64,000 nucleotides of DNA from Gyrodactylus bullatarudis (GCA_012064415.1 SSNU01000006.1:1-64000); one strand, 5' to 3'. Shown: positions 23,785-37,863, numbered from the stretch's first letter. Notes: a model not told the origin generated them from the letters alone. A program made the numbers and translations.

Positions 23785-26700
23785 ATGTAAGCCATCCAGA
23801 ACATGGAAGGAACCATAAAGAAATAACTTTTTTCCCCTTTCAAAATCTAGGTTCCTACCACAGTGTCTTATCCTTGTGATCCTGACAGTATCAGTTTATT
23901 GTGAACCACAATTTTCAAGTCCCATTTATGAAGGTGAGTTCACCATCCATTCTTTGTTAAAATTCAACCTCGAATTATTTATGTTTCATATTTTTATTTT
24001 TAATGGTTAGTCATCATAAAAGTAAATTAAGGATTCTTGTATATGTTAAATAAGTAGCGGGATTTTAATTGCAAATACAATGATTATTATTCAGTATTCC
24101 AGTATTAAAAGTGTGACTACTTTCATCTGGATTTTTCTCTAATCTCTGATTTTCTTCCCTGACTGTATGTCTAGCTGTTGTAGTAAGAAATAAACCACAC
24201 ATAAAAAAGTCAAAAATTATAATATCTGTATCTGAGATGCACTGGGAAAAGAGAGATGGAGATGTTCTTTAATGATTCGATTCGAGTTAGATTTAGATTT
24301 TTAAATCCGCAAATTCTCTCGGAAAAAAGTACATTCTACAATTTAGATGAGAGGGGAGGTAGATGAAATCATTCTAAATATTAATACAAAACCATACTTT
24401 ATAACAATAATACTTTCTTAGACTCCTCAAATTTCGAGCCAATAAGTTCCAATATTGATTTGCATGGATTGTAAGTGAAACTGTTAAAAGCACTCTTTAA
24501 TGATTCATGTCAAGTGAATTTTTAATTTAAGTAGTCAAACGAATAGACCACGAAGAAACTCGGACGAATCAAATGATCATTACGAAAGAAATTCAAGAAG
24601 GTAAAATATTAAAAGAATTTTAGAGTCGTTAGAACTCTAACATAATCTATTCTTATTTTACTTTTCAAGTCAACCAAGTACCAAAGGTCGTGGAGGTACG
24701 TAATGACGATAGAATAACATTTATCTTCTTTTCTAAAGATGTGTATTTTTTCAGATTCTTGTGAGGGCGTCTACTGCCATCCAAATGCTAGATGTCATAA
24801 TGGAAGATGCCACTGTGAATTCGGTTATGAAGGCGATGCAAAGCATAATTGTGACAAAGTTGACTTGTGCAAGAAACTAGGTTGTCATGCATTTGCCAGA
24901 TGTTACGATGGAAGATGCCGATGCGATGCTGGCTATTCGGGTGATGGTTATAGAGAATGCATTAGAGCTGATTCTGCATCTAGCTCCAAGGGAATTTCAC
25001 TGTGTAAGTTTGAAATTATTTCAAAAAAGTAATGCATTAAATTCTTCATAGGAATAACAAAAATATTTATTTTTGAATAGCTGATGTTACTACCGTTTCG
25101 CCAGATCCTTGTTAGTAAAAGAATATTTGCATGTAATAGCTAAATGTCAATTTGACCTTTTACTGTTAAGTGGGGACTGCTATCTTAAAATCTCTAATTG
25201 TTCTTAAACACCTCATAGATGGCATGAAATAAGATGATGAGAAAAAACTTTTCTCTATTGAATGTTTTAGGAATAATTTTCAATTTATTTATTCTCTAAA
25301 TAAGATTATTATTGAATTTAGCTGTCAAAGGCCAGACTCCACCACAGCCTAGCACCAAGGGAAAAGGGCAAAGCAGCTCTCAGTGAGTGATTGAATTAAC
25401 ATATAAAATCCTCATCCAGTAGTTTGATGCATGATTTTTATTTAAATGGCTCTACTTAGGAGTAGAAACAATATATACAAATATAATTTTACTTTGATTT
25501 TTCGTTCAACAGAGATAATGCCCAAGTCACTGAATTCCCCGAATTATTACCTGCATCAAATGCGTTAGTTTTTATGTTATATCATATCCCTGCTTGTCGT
25601 GTATTTTTGTTTTTCTTCATATCCTTAAAAATGTATTTCTTCTTTTAGAAGTGCTCCTGACATGTTTGTTGGCCTGCCATATTCAAGTAAGAGACTAAAA
25701 TTTTTTTGCCAAACTCATGTTTCTGTATGGTATCTAAGATTAAAAAATATTTTTATCAGCTGGTGGTAAGATGCATCATGAAAATATTCGATCACAATCC
25801 AAAATTTAATTTCTAACTTAACATCCAGAAAATATTTTTTTCCTTAAAAGAGGTAGAGATTTATCACAGATGAATTTGCATGACTTGCTCTAAGCTTATG
25901 AAGATATATATCTGATGATTTGACTGCCCTATAAATTAATAAAATTATTTTCAGTTGATCTTTTGAGTTTCATTCCTCATCCACCGGCTGGAGATGAATT
26001 CTCAAATGTTTATTCTACTGATGGAGGTGCTAGTTGGATCAATTACAACTCACCTAGAAGACCCCTACCAGCTCCCCTACCAATTCGTACTGTCTTTCCA
26101 ACTTCGTATATACCCAGAGAGTTGATCCATCCAATTAGTTTTATGGTTGACTTTGCTCCCTATGAAAGAACTAGACCTGGACGTAGTTTCTTACTCTCTC
26201 GTGTAGATAGACATGGTCGTTTGAGATTTGCTGTTGCTCTTAATCAATGGGGTAACCATGGAGAATATATGGAATTGTGGATTCATCATGATAACTTTTT
26301 CACTGCTCGGTATGATCCAGTTATGGGTCTTCAATATTCTGGTGGTTTAATGCCTTCAACCGGCATTGCTACAATCCCATTACCAAGAGCTGAACCTGGT
26401 ACTCAAAAGTCTATAAAAATATCCCTAGAGGTATTTAAGCTATTGAAAAGCCCAATAGAATACTGATAGATTAATCAATTTATTAATTTACTAGATGAGT
26501 GATCGTGATCTTCAAGTATTCAACGGATGTCCTAGAGATGAAAATAGAATCTTTTCATTGTACTACAGTCCTAGACAAGAGATGAATCTTGGAAAGGGAC
26601 CTGCCCCACCAGCTGTTTCAGCTAAAGGTAAAGGCCAAACTGATAATAATGCCGAGACCAATGATTTGAATCAAGATAAAATATATCTTCTCAGCGGTGG

Positions 26701-27204
26701 ACCTGTTCATAATAACCGTTACAAGGTTTGTTCAATTGGTTCTGAATTACGTTTTGTTGAAAAAGTTATTTCATTGTCTCTTCTATAGGGTCTCGTAAGA
26801 GATATGAAACTATTCTACAGTCGTGATGGAGCAAGTAGGCATTGCAACTTCCAGCTTGATCAGAACCAAGGAAGTTCAAGCAACAGTAAGGGCCCTTCTA
26901 ATGTATTCCCTGCACCAACCAAAGGTAATTCCTACGATTCATCCTCGTCATCAATGACACCAAGATCTGTACCAGCAAGACAGCCTTCATACTACCAGCC
27001 ATCAAGTAATTTCATTTATTTCGAAAATAATAAAAATTTCATTAATTGATCGTTGAAATTTCTTTAGATCCTCCTAGTCAATTTATGGGTTTGAACTTTG
27101 ATCAGAGTGTGTCAACAAAAGGACAGTCGGAAAGTTCCCTTTGTGTCAGAGTCAACCCAATGAAAGGTGACACTGTGAAATTAGTTAAAATACCATGTAA
27201 TTAA
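23785..27204 (+). CDS. Secreted protein with two EGF-like domains and a novel-looking C-terminal domain, about 572 aa
   Basis: The start codon is split: AT at 23785-23786, then G at 23851 after a 64-nt intron. Coding exons: 23785-23786, 23851-23933, 24422-24470, 24532-24600, 24670-24695, 24755-25003, 25081-25110, 25322-25382, 25513-25563, 25649-25686, 25955-26430, 26495-26725, 26789-27005 and 27068-27204 (TAA); all phases close. A signal peptide (MFLPQCLILVILTVSVYC) leads to two EGF-like units encoded together in exon 24755-25003. Then come several tiny exons of low-complexity linker with repeated STKG, AKGKG and TKG motifs, and a conserved-looking domain of about 230 residues from 25955 (motifs FMVDFAPYERTRPGRSFLLS, LRFAVALNQWG, MELWIHHDNFF). 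That domain weakly recalls LamG/TSPN-type jelly-roll sequences, but I do not recognise the family. Likely extracellular matrix or secreted. A 6-nt microexon at 25760-25765 may be included in some transcripts. Confidence 0.72.
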
Positions 27205-30200
27205 TCTTGTAGACCAATATTGCTTGCAAAATTTATTATTATGATTTGAAAAAATACCCAGAACACAACGAAAAATTGAATTTTGTTATATTTTTAATTT
27301 GTTATAATCAGTTTTTTCTATTTCGATTTCGACCAAAAATATAAAGATTAAAGAATTTGAAATGATCCTCTTCTCATTAAAAAAAATGAGTTGAAAGATA
27401 AATTACTCAATCTTACAGTTAATCTTATACCATAAATAAACATATTTTTTTTAATTTTTCAACTAAGAATGATAGAGGATTAAATTCTATATGATAAACT
27501 CGGAAATAATTTTTAATATCTTCTTTGATTTTGAAGAAAACTGAATTTTTGCTTCGGATTTTCACCAATTTTTGAATTTTTTTCTTACTTTCAGATGGTA
27601 TAATGTTTTTTTATAAACTTTTTGAATAATTATAATCATCATTTTTCAACTTTAAGACCAATCTTGAAGATGATCCATTCCAAAAGCACGTTTGGACTTA
27701 TAAGCATCTTATAGAAAATTTTACGCTCTTTCAAATGATATCAAATTTTACCCTGAAATGTCTAAGGATCAAGTCAAAAAATTAGTTTATTCAAGTCCCG
27801 ATTATGAAAATTGTGCTATTTCGCGAATTGCGCAAAAACTGAGCAACTTAGAAAATTTTTGGAAGCAGATTCGGAATCTGCGTAAAATTTTATTTTCGCA
27901 AAAATTTATCGCAAAATTTTTTTTTGAATTTCCTCCAGTGTTATTAAATATCAATAGTTTAAGAGATGTTTTTTCAAAAACTTGGTTTTTGTTCAATCTC
28001 TCAACTCACGGACAGCTGAAAATTTTTAATACCAGATTCGTGGTTTACTGATCAGATTTTTTTATCTAGAATAAAATACCTTGACCTATCCTCATCAGTG
28101 ATATTGAAGTAACTCTTTTAATTCAAAATTTCTATTGGATTAAGTAACAAATGAAAAGGGAAATTGAACTTTCTTGTCCGGTAAAAGTTTTGTAAATCTC
28201 ATTTAGAGTTTCAATAGTTACAGTTAGTTAATCTTGATAAATTTTATCTTTAATACTGTACAATGTTCTTTAATCTGTGCTTAAAGCGACAGTTTTGAAT
28301 AAAATACTCCTCTGTACTAATGAGGTTTGCAAGAATTATACTTGGAATTTGAAGTGGTTTTAGAAAGAAGACTCAATGGCTGTAGGGATTTCAAAGTTCT
28401 GAAAATTCATAGCTCATTCTATAGATTTTAAGGAAATTGAGAAATTTTTCGGTCAATTATCTATAACTCTTGTTGTACAAAAATATAAGAAAACGCAAAA
28501 CATTAATAAGTAAGAACACGTCTCTATGAGCAATCGCTATGTAAATATTTGCTAAAGAAAAAAGAACTCAAATTATAAAGTGATATGTAGACAAAGAAAG
28601 AAGCTAATAATTCCTAGGTAGGCAGAAGGAGAATATATTTCTCTACCTCAAAATGTTATAAAATAAGATGAGCTACATATAGAATCTATATGAATCTATA
28701 TTATAGATTCTATTCATATTGTATATGCTGTGAAAAGCTGTATTATAGTTTTAATTTTACACAACAAGAAGAGAAGTACGTGTCCTAAGATATACCAAAA
28801 CACACACTGGTGTGTATGCCATACAAATGAGTGTATGTGTTGTCTCATCATACGCACATTATGATGATATGTGAGAACATAGTTGGAATTTCTTCAGGGG
28901 TGTGTATTTGATAATTCTTTTTTTGAGATATTTCTTCCCCAACGTCACAACTCTCCGTAATATTTATTATACTGTTTTAATAAAAAAAGATTAGGGGCAA
29001 CGCCCGAGAAAATTAGTAAAGCGGTCCACTTCGCTTAAAGTAATGATTCTGGTTTAAGTCATTAGGCAAACATTGCGATTGCGATGGAAAATAATCTTCT
29101 CATTAAACTTTCCAAGATTCATGATAAATTAATCTCCTAAAGGCTTTCAAGTGTTAAGACGTGATATGCTCAACTTAGAAGGAATTAAACGATCGAGAAT
29201 AGATCTAAACTTTTCATACATGATGTGAATCATGTTGTTAGGATTTAGATTAAACTTCCAATTTTCCTGTTCGGGATGGAACATGTGCCCTAAGGTCATA
29301 GTGAATCATAATTAAATGAACAACACCTTTCGTATCAAAATTGTGTTGATATAAGTAACATTATCAAAGTGTTTAAATATAACATGTAGCAACCAAGTTT
29401 TGTATATTTGTATTATTATTAAAAGCTGTTGTTTGCACATTATTATTGTAGTATGATAATATGCTGACCGAATATGAGTTTTTCCCGATAGATAGACGAC
29501 GAAAATGTAGTTCATTATAATGCCCATAATTGAAAGAATTCAAGTCCATTGATTTAAAATTTACGTTGAGATGAAGACGAGGATTGAACTTTGAATTATG
29601 ATTTCTTAATGATTGATCACAAATTAACCCTTGAAAGTATTCCTTCTTAGAAACATTAGAGAGATAGAACATTTTAGACTTGATCCTTATTACCAAATCG
29701 AGAGTAAAATATGAAAAATTATAATCGATTGAACAAAATTAGAATCTTTTATTTTCTTCTCCAATTCAAGCGCAAATAATAAGTAAATATGAGTATTTTG
29801 TTTGCTTAGAAAAAATTTCTCTGTCAGCTAGTGCTATATATTTTCACTTGTTTCATATTTTTAAAAAGATATTTAACTTCCTCTAAAAATTATAAAGTGA
29901 AAAAATTTTCTCAGTTTTGCTAGAGTTCGTAAAAAATACACGAATAATTTCAATTTATAAAATTTAAATCAATAGCTGTATTAATTTCATAACACGACTG
30001 TCTTTGGCGAGAAAATCTTTAATCAATGTTTTAGACAAAATGAAAGTAACTAGGGCTCACTCTCTCTGAATAAAAAATAAATTTCAAGATAAAAGTTCTT
30101 TTTCGAAACCTAATCTTGTTGATTTAGTAATTAGCTAACTGATTAGATAACTGGAATCTCTTGAGGTATTTTATTCTCTGACTGCCTTAAGTGATAAATA

Positions 30201-30435
30201 CTTCTCGAGTTATTAGAACGAGTAAAAAATCAATATAGAAATTCTCTGAGGAGAAATTCAGGACTGAATAGAGTTTCTTTCTTAGAAATCTTTTATTTTG
30301 CAAAAAAGCTTTTATCATAATAATATTGGGCATAATGAACACTTGTTTAAATATGTATTACTAATGCGGATGGTATCTATGCAAATAGAGAGCATTTGAT
30401 AGGAATATGTCTTTGAAATAATTTGTAAATTAACA
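27205..30435. other. 3.2-kb spacer, no gene recognised
   Basis: Overlapping ORFs on both strands at 27758-28051 and 29312-29696 have AT-driven composition and no protein signature. Hairpins are visible: atagaatc...gattctat near 28680-28715 and tcatcata/tatgatga near 28846-28868. 28990-29060 is locally GC-richer without a tRNA pattern. Confidence 0.4.
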
Positions 30436-32367
30436 TCAGGAATCGAGAACTTGACCGTTATTCATATCTTTAATCTGAGTTTGACAAAGAAAATTTTGAC
30501 TATCTGGTTCTATAAACGGTCGAATGCAATTGGTTAGGGAGTTTGAATTTGATTCTAGAAAACGTTGCTGCTGCATTAGATTGTCAATTGTGAAAGGATT
30601 AAAGGGATCTGACAAATTTCCATGATCAATCTGATTATTATTCCAAACTTCATTGGCATCCCTTCTATAACAATTTTGAAATTTTTTCAAAAAGTATGCC
30701 TCCGCTGTTGGCCAGATACCATTTTGATCTTGATCACTGGAATCATTCTTAACAGAGGATAAGTGCAATGAATTTTGATTTGTGTATATTGGGTTCACTG
30801 AACATGAATAAGGATACTTTTCCGAACTGCCTAAATCTTGAATTGCTGCAGAATTTTGAGATTGCCCTGGCAAATGATTTGAGTATTCATTCAGATTTTG
30901 ATCTGGCTGATAAAAATTAAAGTTGTAAAACTTGTTCAGTTCATCTAATTTGCAACCATTTTCTTGTCCATTCTTACTGGAAGGATGAGCTGATTTAAGG
31001 GATTTCTTTGATTTAGAACTGAAAGATGATTTTCTTTTCTTACACGGGAGATTACTATTCATTTCAGAGGGTTTCCTATCGAGTTTCATTTCATTTGCAT
31101 TATTCTGAAATAAGATTCGTTTTGCCAAGTCATCTTCATCGTCAGATGCAATATAACTTCTTGGTGTATCAATGGGTAATGCTCCTGAAATGATACTTCC
31201 TTCAGAGCTTACCACCCGACTCCGTTGATTGTCACGGTTAGGATCTTTGAAGCGTTTCTGTCTTCTTAGGAAACATCCGTTCTCAAACATGTTCCCTGAT
31301 TGAGGATGTAGAGTCCAGTAGGATCCTTTCCCTGGTTTATCAGGACTCCTGGCAACTTTGATAAAACAGTCATTGAATGATAATGAATGTCTGATTGAAT
31401 TTTGCCATCTTTGCTGGTTTTGTCGATAGTAAGGAAATAAATTCATAATATATTGATAAATTTCGCTCAGAGTGCACATTCCAGATTCAGAATTCTGTAT
31501 TGCCATGCTAATTAGGCTTATGTAGGAATAGGGAGGCTTTGCATTATTAAAATTTCCATTAGAAGAAGAACTATTTGTATTGTTATTGGTGATAGATCCT
31601 GTGGGAGTGCTTATCTGACAAGATGGAGAGAAGGAGTCATCTTGGTTACTATTCTGAAAGACTTGTTGTTGACTTTGTTGGGAGGTTGCTTTGAGAATTT
31701 CATCTAAATTCTTACCCACCTCTCTGTCATCAATCTCCTGGCTTTGTACCCATGTCTGATCATGATTATTCTCTGAAGTAGGCATCTCTTGAGAAAGTTG
31801 ACTTGTCCGATTCTCGACATAGTTATTCTGAATCAATTGAAATTGATTATAATCTGAAGTTGTGGACTGTTGGTAGAACAAATTTTGTATGTTTCTCGAA
31901 TATGTTTCTGGATTATTTACATAACCAAAGTTTGAATATGAGTTGATAAAGTTCTGATTGAGTTCCTCTGGTGTATTACTATGGTCTGTTTGTCTCTCGG
32001 ATGTACTACTCGCATTGTTTATGCTGTTATAGGATAAATAATTTATTTCAACCGGATTCTGCCCATTGAAATGGGATGAAGAGGGATCTTGATCTTTTTT
32101 AAATTCACTCGACTCATACCCATTCGTATGATATGCGGAGGGTTTTTTTATGACGGAGGTTTCATGAAAATTTGGGTAAGCAGATTGATATGATGCAGAT
32201 GTAGGAGTTGATCTATCATAAGTGAATTCTGCATCTGATTTTACTTCGTCATTGATTACCACAGAAGAATAAGGAACATCGAATTTTTTTGATTGTTCTG
32301 TTGACGGAGTCAAATTCTTTGTCAAGTCGATTTCATTCCTTTTAAAGGCCACAGATGTTTCTAACAT
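30436..32367 (-). CDS. FoxA: FoxA (fork head/HNF3) transcription factor, intronless, 643 aa
   Basis: FoxA is a pioneer transcription factor that sets up endoderm and foregut. The forkhead domain spans residues 276 to about 375 ([64 protein letters not shown]), nearly identical in pattern to FoxA. A C-terminal [11 protein letters not shown] (about 589-599) matches the conserved FoxA motif HPFSINNLM, which secures the subfamily. A basic patch, [15 protein letters not shown], lies at about 442-456. The N-terminal 275 residues are Ser/Asn/Gln-rich and disordered. The whole protein is in one exon, with start ATG at 32367 and TGA at 30436. A TATATAAA sequence on the same strand at about 32810-32817 may be a TATA box. 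Confidence 0.93.
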   Translation of the reverse strand: MLETSVAFKRNEIDLTKNLTPSTEQSKKFDVPYSSVVINDEVKSDAEFTYDRSTPTSASYQSAYPNFHETSVIKKPSAYHTNGYESSEFKKDQDPSSSHFNGQNPVEINYLSYNSINNASSTSERQTDHSNTPEELNQNFINSYSNFGYVNNPETYSRNIQNLFYQQSTTSDYNQFQLIQNNYVENRTSQLSQEMPTSENNHDQTWVQSQEIDDREVGKNLDEILKATSQQSQQQVFQNSNQDDSFSPSCQISTPTGSITNNNTNSSSSNGNFNNAKPPYSYISLISMAIQNSESGMCTLSEIYQYIMNLFPYYRQNQQRWQNSIRHSLSFNDCFIKVARSPDKPGKGSYWTLHPQSGNMFENGCFLRRQKRFKDPNRDNQRSRVVSSEGSIISGALPIDTPRSYIASDDEDDLAKRILFQNNANEMKLDRKPSEMNSNLPCKKRKSSFSSKSKKSLKSAHPSSKNGQENGCKLDELNKFYNFNFYQPDQNLNEYSNHLPGQSQNSAAIQDLGSSEKYPYSCSVNPIYTNQNSLHLSSVKNDSSDQDQNGIWPTAEAYFLKKFQNCYRRDANEVWNNNQIDHGNLSDPFNPFTIDNLMQQQRFLESNSNSLTNCIRPFIEPDSQNFLCQTQIKDMNNGQVLDS

Positions 32368-35300
32368 GAGGTCTTTTATTCTTATTATTTATATTTGTCA
32401 AACAAATCTTATTATTCTATATTTGAATTTGATCAATATTCCATATGGCTTTGAGGAACTCTAATTAAATGCGTATAGAAGCGCCATATCTTGCAGATAA
32501 TTGGTAGGTATATTTGGAATATTGAGTATGAGCACTGCTCAATGTTCAAATTTCATTGGCTATTTACAATGTCAGCGTTAGATTTCTATTGGACAATCGA
32601 TATAGCGTAGACATTTATTTATTTTTCTTGAATCAACATACACATTATATGCTACTACCCAATACTATTCTCTACCCCATGAGCATTTCATTGTTCTTCT
32701 TCATACGTGTTGTTCTTCTCTATCCTGAGTAGAAATAACACCCCCTCTTTTCTCATCTACTAAAAAGTCTTTCTTTTCTGTTGAGAACGTCAAATCAGAA
32801 TCAATATTTTTTATATAATAATACATTGTATGGTATGTACGTAGAAGGAACGCTTAAAGCTCTTTTATTTGAACAATGAGTCAATTGCAAGATGATATTT
32901 TTTATTTACACGAGTTTCCTTTAGCTTTCTTGGCAATCGTATTCAGCTCTATTCAAAAAGAGAGTCCAAATTTAAAAGAAATGAGAATTAATACTCAATC
33001 AATGGAAATTCGAAATACTAGTGTATTGAATTTCTTCAAAATTTCAATCGATTTAGTTCATTCTTCATTGAAAATAATTTCCTGATTTTGTATTTATTGA
33101 GGTCTTCTTAAATCGAAGGAATTCTTAGTTCAACCGAATTATCACAATGATCAACACAGAACTCAGAAATAATAAGATGATTTGAATAAATACTCTGACT
33201 TATTTATAATATGGTGTATATTTCGAAATAAATTTCCCATTCCGCTAAAAACATGAAAGAATAAATACAGAATTTCTGAAGGGATATTTTGACCATTTTC
33301 CATCTGACAAAATATCAAAATTAACATTTTGTTGTCATGACAATTTTTCATCTCTACTGTGGAGGGATATTAAAATAGGAGGGATACGGTTCAAATCCAT
33401 CTATTTTTTCAAATTATTTTTTCTCTTATTATTTTCTCATATTTTTCCAAGATCACTTGATAATCTCATAAGAACATAATGAATTATGAATATCTGCTTG
33501 AAAATTCATGATCTTTTTAAATCATTTTTGAGAGTTTTTGTATTTTTTATTTTCACGAATATTTATTTTCAAGTAAATTCTAGGATGGATCAATTTTTAT
33601 TTGGCTAAATATCAAAATTATGCAGATATTCCGTTTTTTTCTCGCGATAAAACGTAATTAGGCCAGATCTAAACAGTATCCGCTTAAAAAGAGTAGGCAT
33701 ATGTAATTATACCTATTTTCTTATTTTATCTCTTACAGTTAATTCGACTTTTTTGGACCTTAGGTGAAAAGTAAAATTTGATAAGCACAGAATTCCTACT
33801 CTTAAAAATGTTTCAAGGACAAAAAACTCTCCATTGCCACTTGATACATTTCGAATTAGAATATTATTTTTATCTCCAGGCAGAATATTAGTTATCATTA
33901 TCTCTTGGATATTTCTTTTTCAGACTTTATTCTCTAATATCTATTAAAATATTAGAAAAAGATTTTTTCCAATATTTCCATGCAAAAAATAATCACCAGT
34001 CTATTTTCTGTATAAATAGTGTACAGAATTAATAATATCGTTTTGTCTATCGATGGATTTTTTTAATTCAAGACAATTTCTTTATATTCACTTGAATATC
34101 ACATTCTATAAAATATCCCGCTAAGAATTATATATTAAGTAATAATTATTAGCAAGTATTTTTCTAATGATGCAAATATATTTCTTTACTTTTAATTAAA
34201 ACTGCCTTCTTCAATATACAAATGTTATTATTTGATGAAATGAATAAATTTTATTATTCCGGGTACTTAGTTATTGCACTATTACAATTCAAGGTTAGAA
34301 ATGTTCTTTCCGAATATCACAAAGCAATTAACACCGGCGTTTTGGATCAACATTAGACAAAAAATTCAAATCTGGCTAAAAAAGGAAATTGAACCATTTG
34401 AATTAGTAATAATAATATTTTATTTAATAATACAAAAATGTTATATTTGTGAACATAAATTATTCTTCATATTATTCTGAGTACATCAATTTATTCCTGA
34501 GTTCATTTTTGAATTTATTTAAGCTTAGGTTTTTGATTGATCTATTGAGATCTTTAAATATGTTTTTACATTTATTAAATATTGCCAGCTTCTGGAATAT
34601 TATAGCGTGATCCTTGGCGGTTAGAGCTTACTATAGGGGATGATTTGATGAGGGTAATTGATTTCAGCTCTCTTCTAAGTCTAAGAGAGTTGCTCTGAGA
34701 GTTTAGCTCAGTTTGGTAGCTCGAAGATAGTAGCTGTAAAAATCGTTTATAAGCAGATTGAATTTTTTTCCACCATTTTCTACCTTCAGGATTCCATACT
34801 GCCGAATAACATTCTCTAACTGGTGCTGAACGAAAGTGCTTTCATTTCATCAATCATCATGCGTTTGTGGACTTGAACTAGGATTTTTAAAACCGGAATG
34901 TTCTAAGAAACTTTTTCTGAATTATTTCAAGGCTAATTGAGAAGCTAATAGCGAAGGGGCTTCTAATGGTTGAGCAATATTCAACACTAGGGCGAGCATA
35001 GAATTTAAACAGACAAGTTTAGAAATGTGGAGAGTGCGAACGAATTTGTTATTTTTTATATGAAGGTAAAATCAAAAAGAATTATCGTAAATCAAACCAA
35101 GATCTTTATCCTGCCTCTTCCTTACTATGATGTCATTAATCGTCAATAAGAATATTCTGATCAAAGAGTATCATGTAATTTAATTTTTTAATATTGTCTT
35201 TTAAATTTAAGATAAACAATTTTTCTGATAGCGATAACAAGTAGTTATTAAATTAAACTTTTTTGAAAATAGATTTTTTGATTGATCACAAAAAACCTTT

Positions 35301-37863
35301 CTTGGTTAATCCTTAAAATTTCCTTATTAACTCATTTCATTGTGAGATTCGGGAAAGATTTCTGTTTCTGACTGTTAAATTTTTGATAAAGGTTGTGAAT
35401 TTTCATCTTCATAAAAACTAGCTCTAATTTTGATTCATTTAAGAGATATTTGTATGATGATTCAAAATACGTTATCACCCCTTGAACTTGAATCTCACAA
35501 TCTCGAATTTAAATTTATTTTTTAATGATTGAAATGAAAATTTTCTAAAAAAGTCTGTCTGAATTTCAATAATCAAGAAGTACATATGATCAAGTACAAA
35601 TTGTAAATTGATGCCCAACACACACGTACTTATAAATTTACTTCTGGATTAACCATGTTATTTGGAAGAAATAGGAAAATACACGAATTATTTGGATGGA
35701 AATATGATGAAAGATAAGCACCACAACCAAGTTTAAATAGAGGAGATTTTCTCTTTCTCCCATTTTCTTTGCTAGCTGTGCCATTGAATATTCACAATAC
35801 GAATAAATTTCTTATGTAATCTCTTATGAAAATTTTCATCTTAATATCAACTAGTTTTAGACTGTTTTTCTGGATTATCAGAATATTGATTTTGATTTTA
35901 AGCTAAAGTTGGTTGATATGAAGTTGGGAATCTGTGATTTTTACAGAAATCTCGATTTTTTCATCGAAAATTCGAATTTTTTCAAAGATTTTTTGGAATT
36001 CTACTCATGTTGCCCACTTTTACCATTTGAAGAAATAAATTCTAAAAAAAATTATTTTTATGAAAAATATGGTCATTTTCCAAACGATAATGAGGTTATG
36101 CATCAGATAAGATTCAGTTGAACTGATTTTCTTATCTAAATCTGATCTTGAAAAAACTCTTTTGATCCATCTCCCACTTTCAAATCAGTAAAAACTTTCT
36201 GCCCAAAGTTCGAAAAAATGGGATTATTTCTTGAATCATAGGTTAAAATGAGACTATAAGTTGTTGAAATTAAGTTACGAGAAATTCCTGTAACTGAAAA
36301 TTTCTGTAAAAATTATTTCTTTGAATTTATAGAAATAAAAAAACCTCTTATTTAAAAAAAATAAAATGTCTTAATTTTTTTTAATCCATGAAAATTTAAA
36401 TATGGGTACATGTACAATGACATCTAACCCTATCAGATTATTATCAGTAGCAATGAATCTTTATATCCAGAAATGAAAGTATTTGAAAGTAAATGGTATT
36501 TGATTATCTTGAGTATATTGTCATATGCAAAGTATCCTTCAACTCTTTGAACTGAAATATTGCTAGAATACTTTTTTACTGATCAATTTAACTGATTATG
36601 TAACTGATGAGAATCATTTATAGATTTTTCAATTTCTTTAAAAATACCTGTAAATTAAAATTATTTGTCTGAATTAGTAGAAATATTCATTTCTTAAAGG
36701 ATTTTGAAGACGAGTGAATAAAATTATTTGAAATTTCTTTAACAGAATCAGGAATTTTCTGAAGATTAAAAAGAAATAGACCAATTTTATAATTTCGTAA
36801 ATTTCCCAAATTTTCTACTCTTTCAACGTTCAAGCTCAAAATTTTATCCTTTCTCGAGGTGCTAAACCAATTTGATACTGAAATTTCGGGTCATTATTAG
36901 ACGAAGAATTAGAATTTGGCCATAGAGGTTTAGAGAAACTCACTATTTACAAGAAGAAGTTTTCTTCGTGATAATGGAGAAATTCAAATGGTTTGATTCC
37001 CCATAATAATGATGAATATTGTTTGGAAATTTTTCATCTTACAACAACTTATTTGGTCATTCCATTAATGGGATTCAAAAATTAATTTTTTTCCAGGCTA
37101 ATGAAAAATATTGAGATTTTTGCAAAAACAGTTCTCAATTCTCACCTTCTTTTCAATTAGCTTTAATTAGAAATCACATTGTGTGAAGATAAATTTGTTT
37201 CAAAGTCTAATGATTTTTTCTTTGACATGATTGTCCTGACAATTAGAATCTACAGTTTTGTAACGTGGAATTTGTAACGGAGTATTCAAAATCTATTTTT
37301 GTTTCTTTCTGCTTTAAAAATTATAATTTCAGATTCTCATGTTTTTAAAAATATCAATTATATTCATCAAGCTACTCTCTTTTGATTTTTTGGCTGTAAA
37401 TTCGATGCGATCAAGAAAAAATTATTATTTTTCTAATCATTACCTGTGTTCTTAGTTCTAGATTGAGTTAATCGTTTTGGTTAACAATTATCGTTCTGAA
37501 CTTACGAATTAGCTAAAGAGAATAACAAAAAGACATATCTTTGGCATTTCTGTCAAAATAAGGGAGGAAGTTTTTATAGGGAAAATAAACAAGATAAAAA
37601 AAGGTATATGCAGTGCAGTAGAACACCCTAAGTTATATGAAGAGACATCAAAAGAGAAAAAAACATGCCATTGCTTGTTAATTCTTGCTCAAAAGTTTGA
37701 TTGATTGGTCGAATTTATAGAGATGTAATTTTTTAACATGACTGTCTCATGAAACAATCATTTTTTTGCAATACATTTTTGAATAGGAATTTTATTTTGA
37801 ATTACTTGTATGCGTTATTTACAGTCAACTGTGTTTATGGTATGGAATATTCTCAGACTTCTA
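32368..37863. other. 5.5-kb region upstream of FoxA, no gene recognised
   Basis: The first 450 nt probably contain the FoxA promoter. Small ORFs at 32876-33085, 34274-34480 and 35909-36121 look incidental; the last lies inside a dispersed repeat. 36380-37860 is AT-rich with no visible coding or RNA gene. Confidence 0.4.
35905..36120 (+). repeat. Dispersed repeat, copy B
   Basis: It shares aaagttggttgatatgaag, gattttttggaattctactc, cccacttttacca and caaacgataatgaggtta, in this order, with copy A (22548-22765), and the first and third blocks with the copies near 49281-49700. Confidence 0.6.

Noticed and set aside
27758..28051. Overlapping ORFs on both strands
   Set aside because: Composition is Phe/Lys/Asn-rich as expected from AT-rich DNA; no motif, no splice context.
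28990..29060. GC-richer stretch as a possible tRNA or rRNA fragment
   Set aside because: No A-box/B-box spacing and no cloverleaf could be drawn.
29312..29696. Two overlapping minus-strand ORFs of 71 and 107 codons
   Set aside because: No domain pattern and no neighbouring exons; likely chance.
32876..33085. 69-codon ORF upstream of FoxA
   Set aside because: No similarity recognised and no splice partners; probably chance.
33360..33405. ggttcaaatcc resembling a tRNA B-box
   Set aside because: No A-box or acceptor stem upstream.
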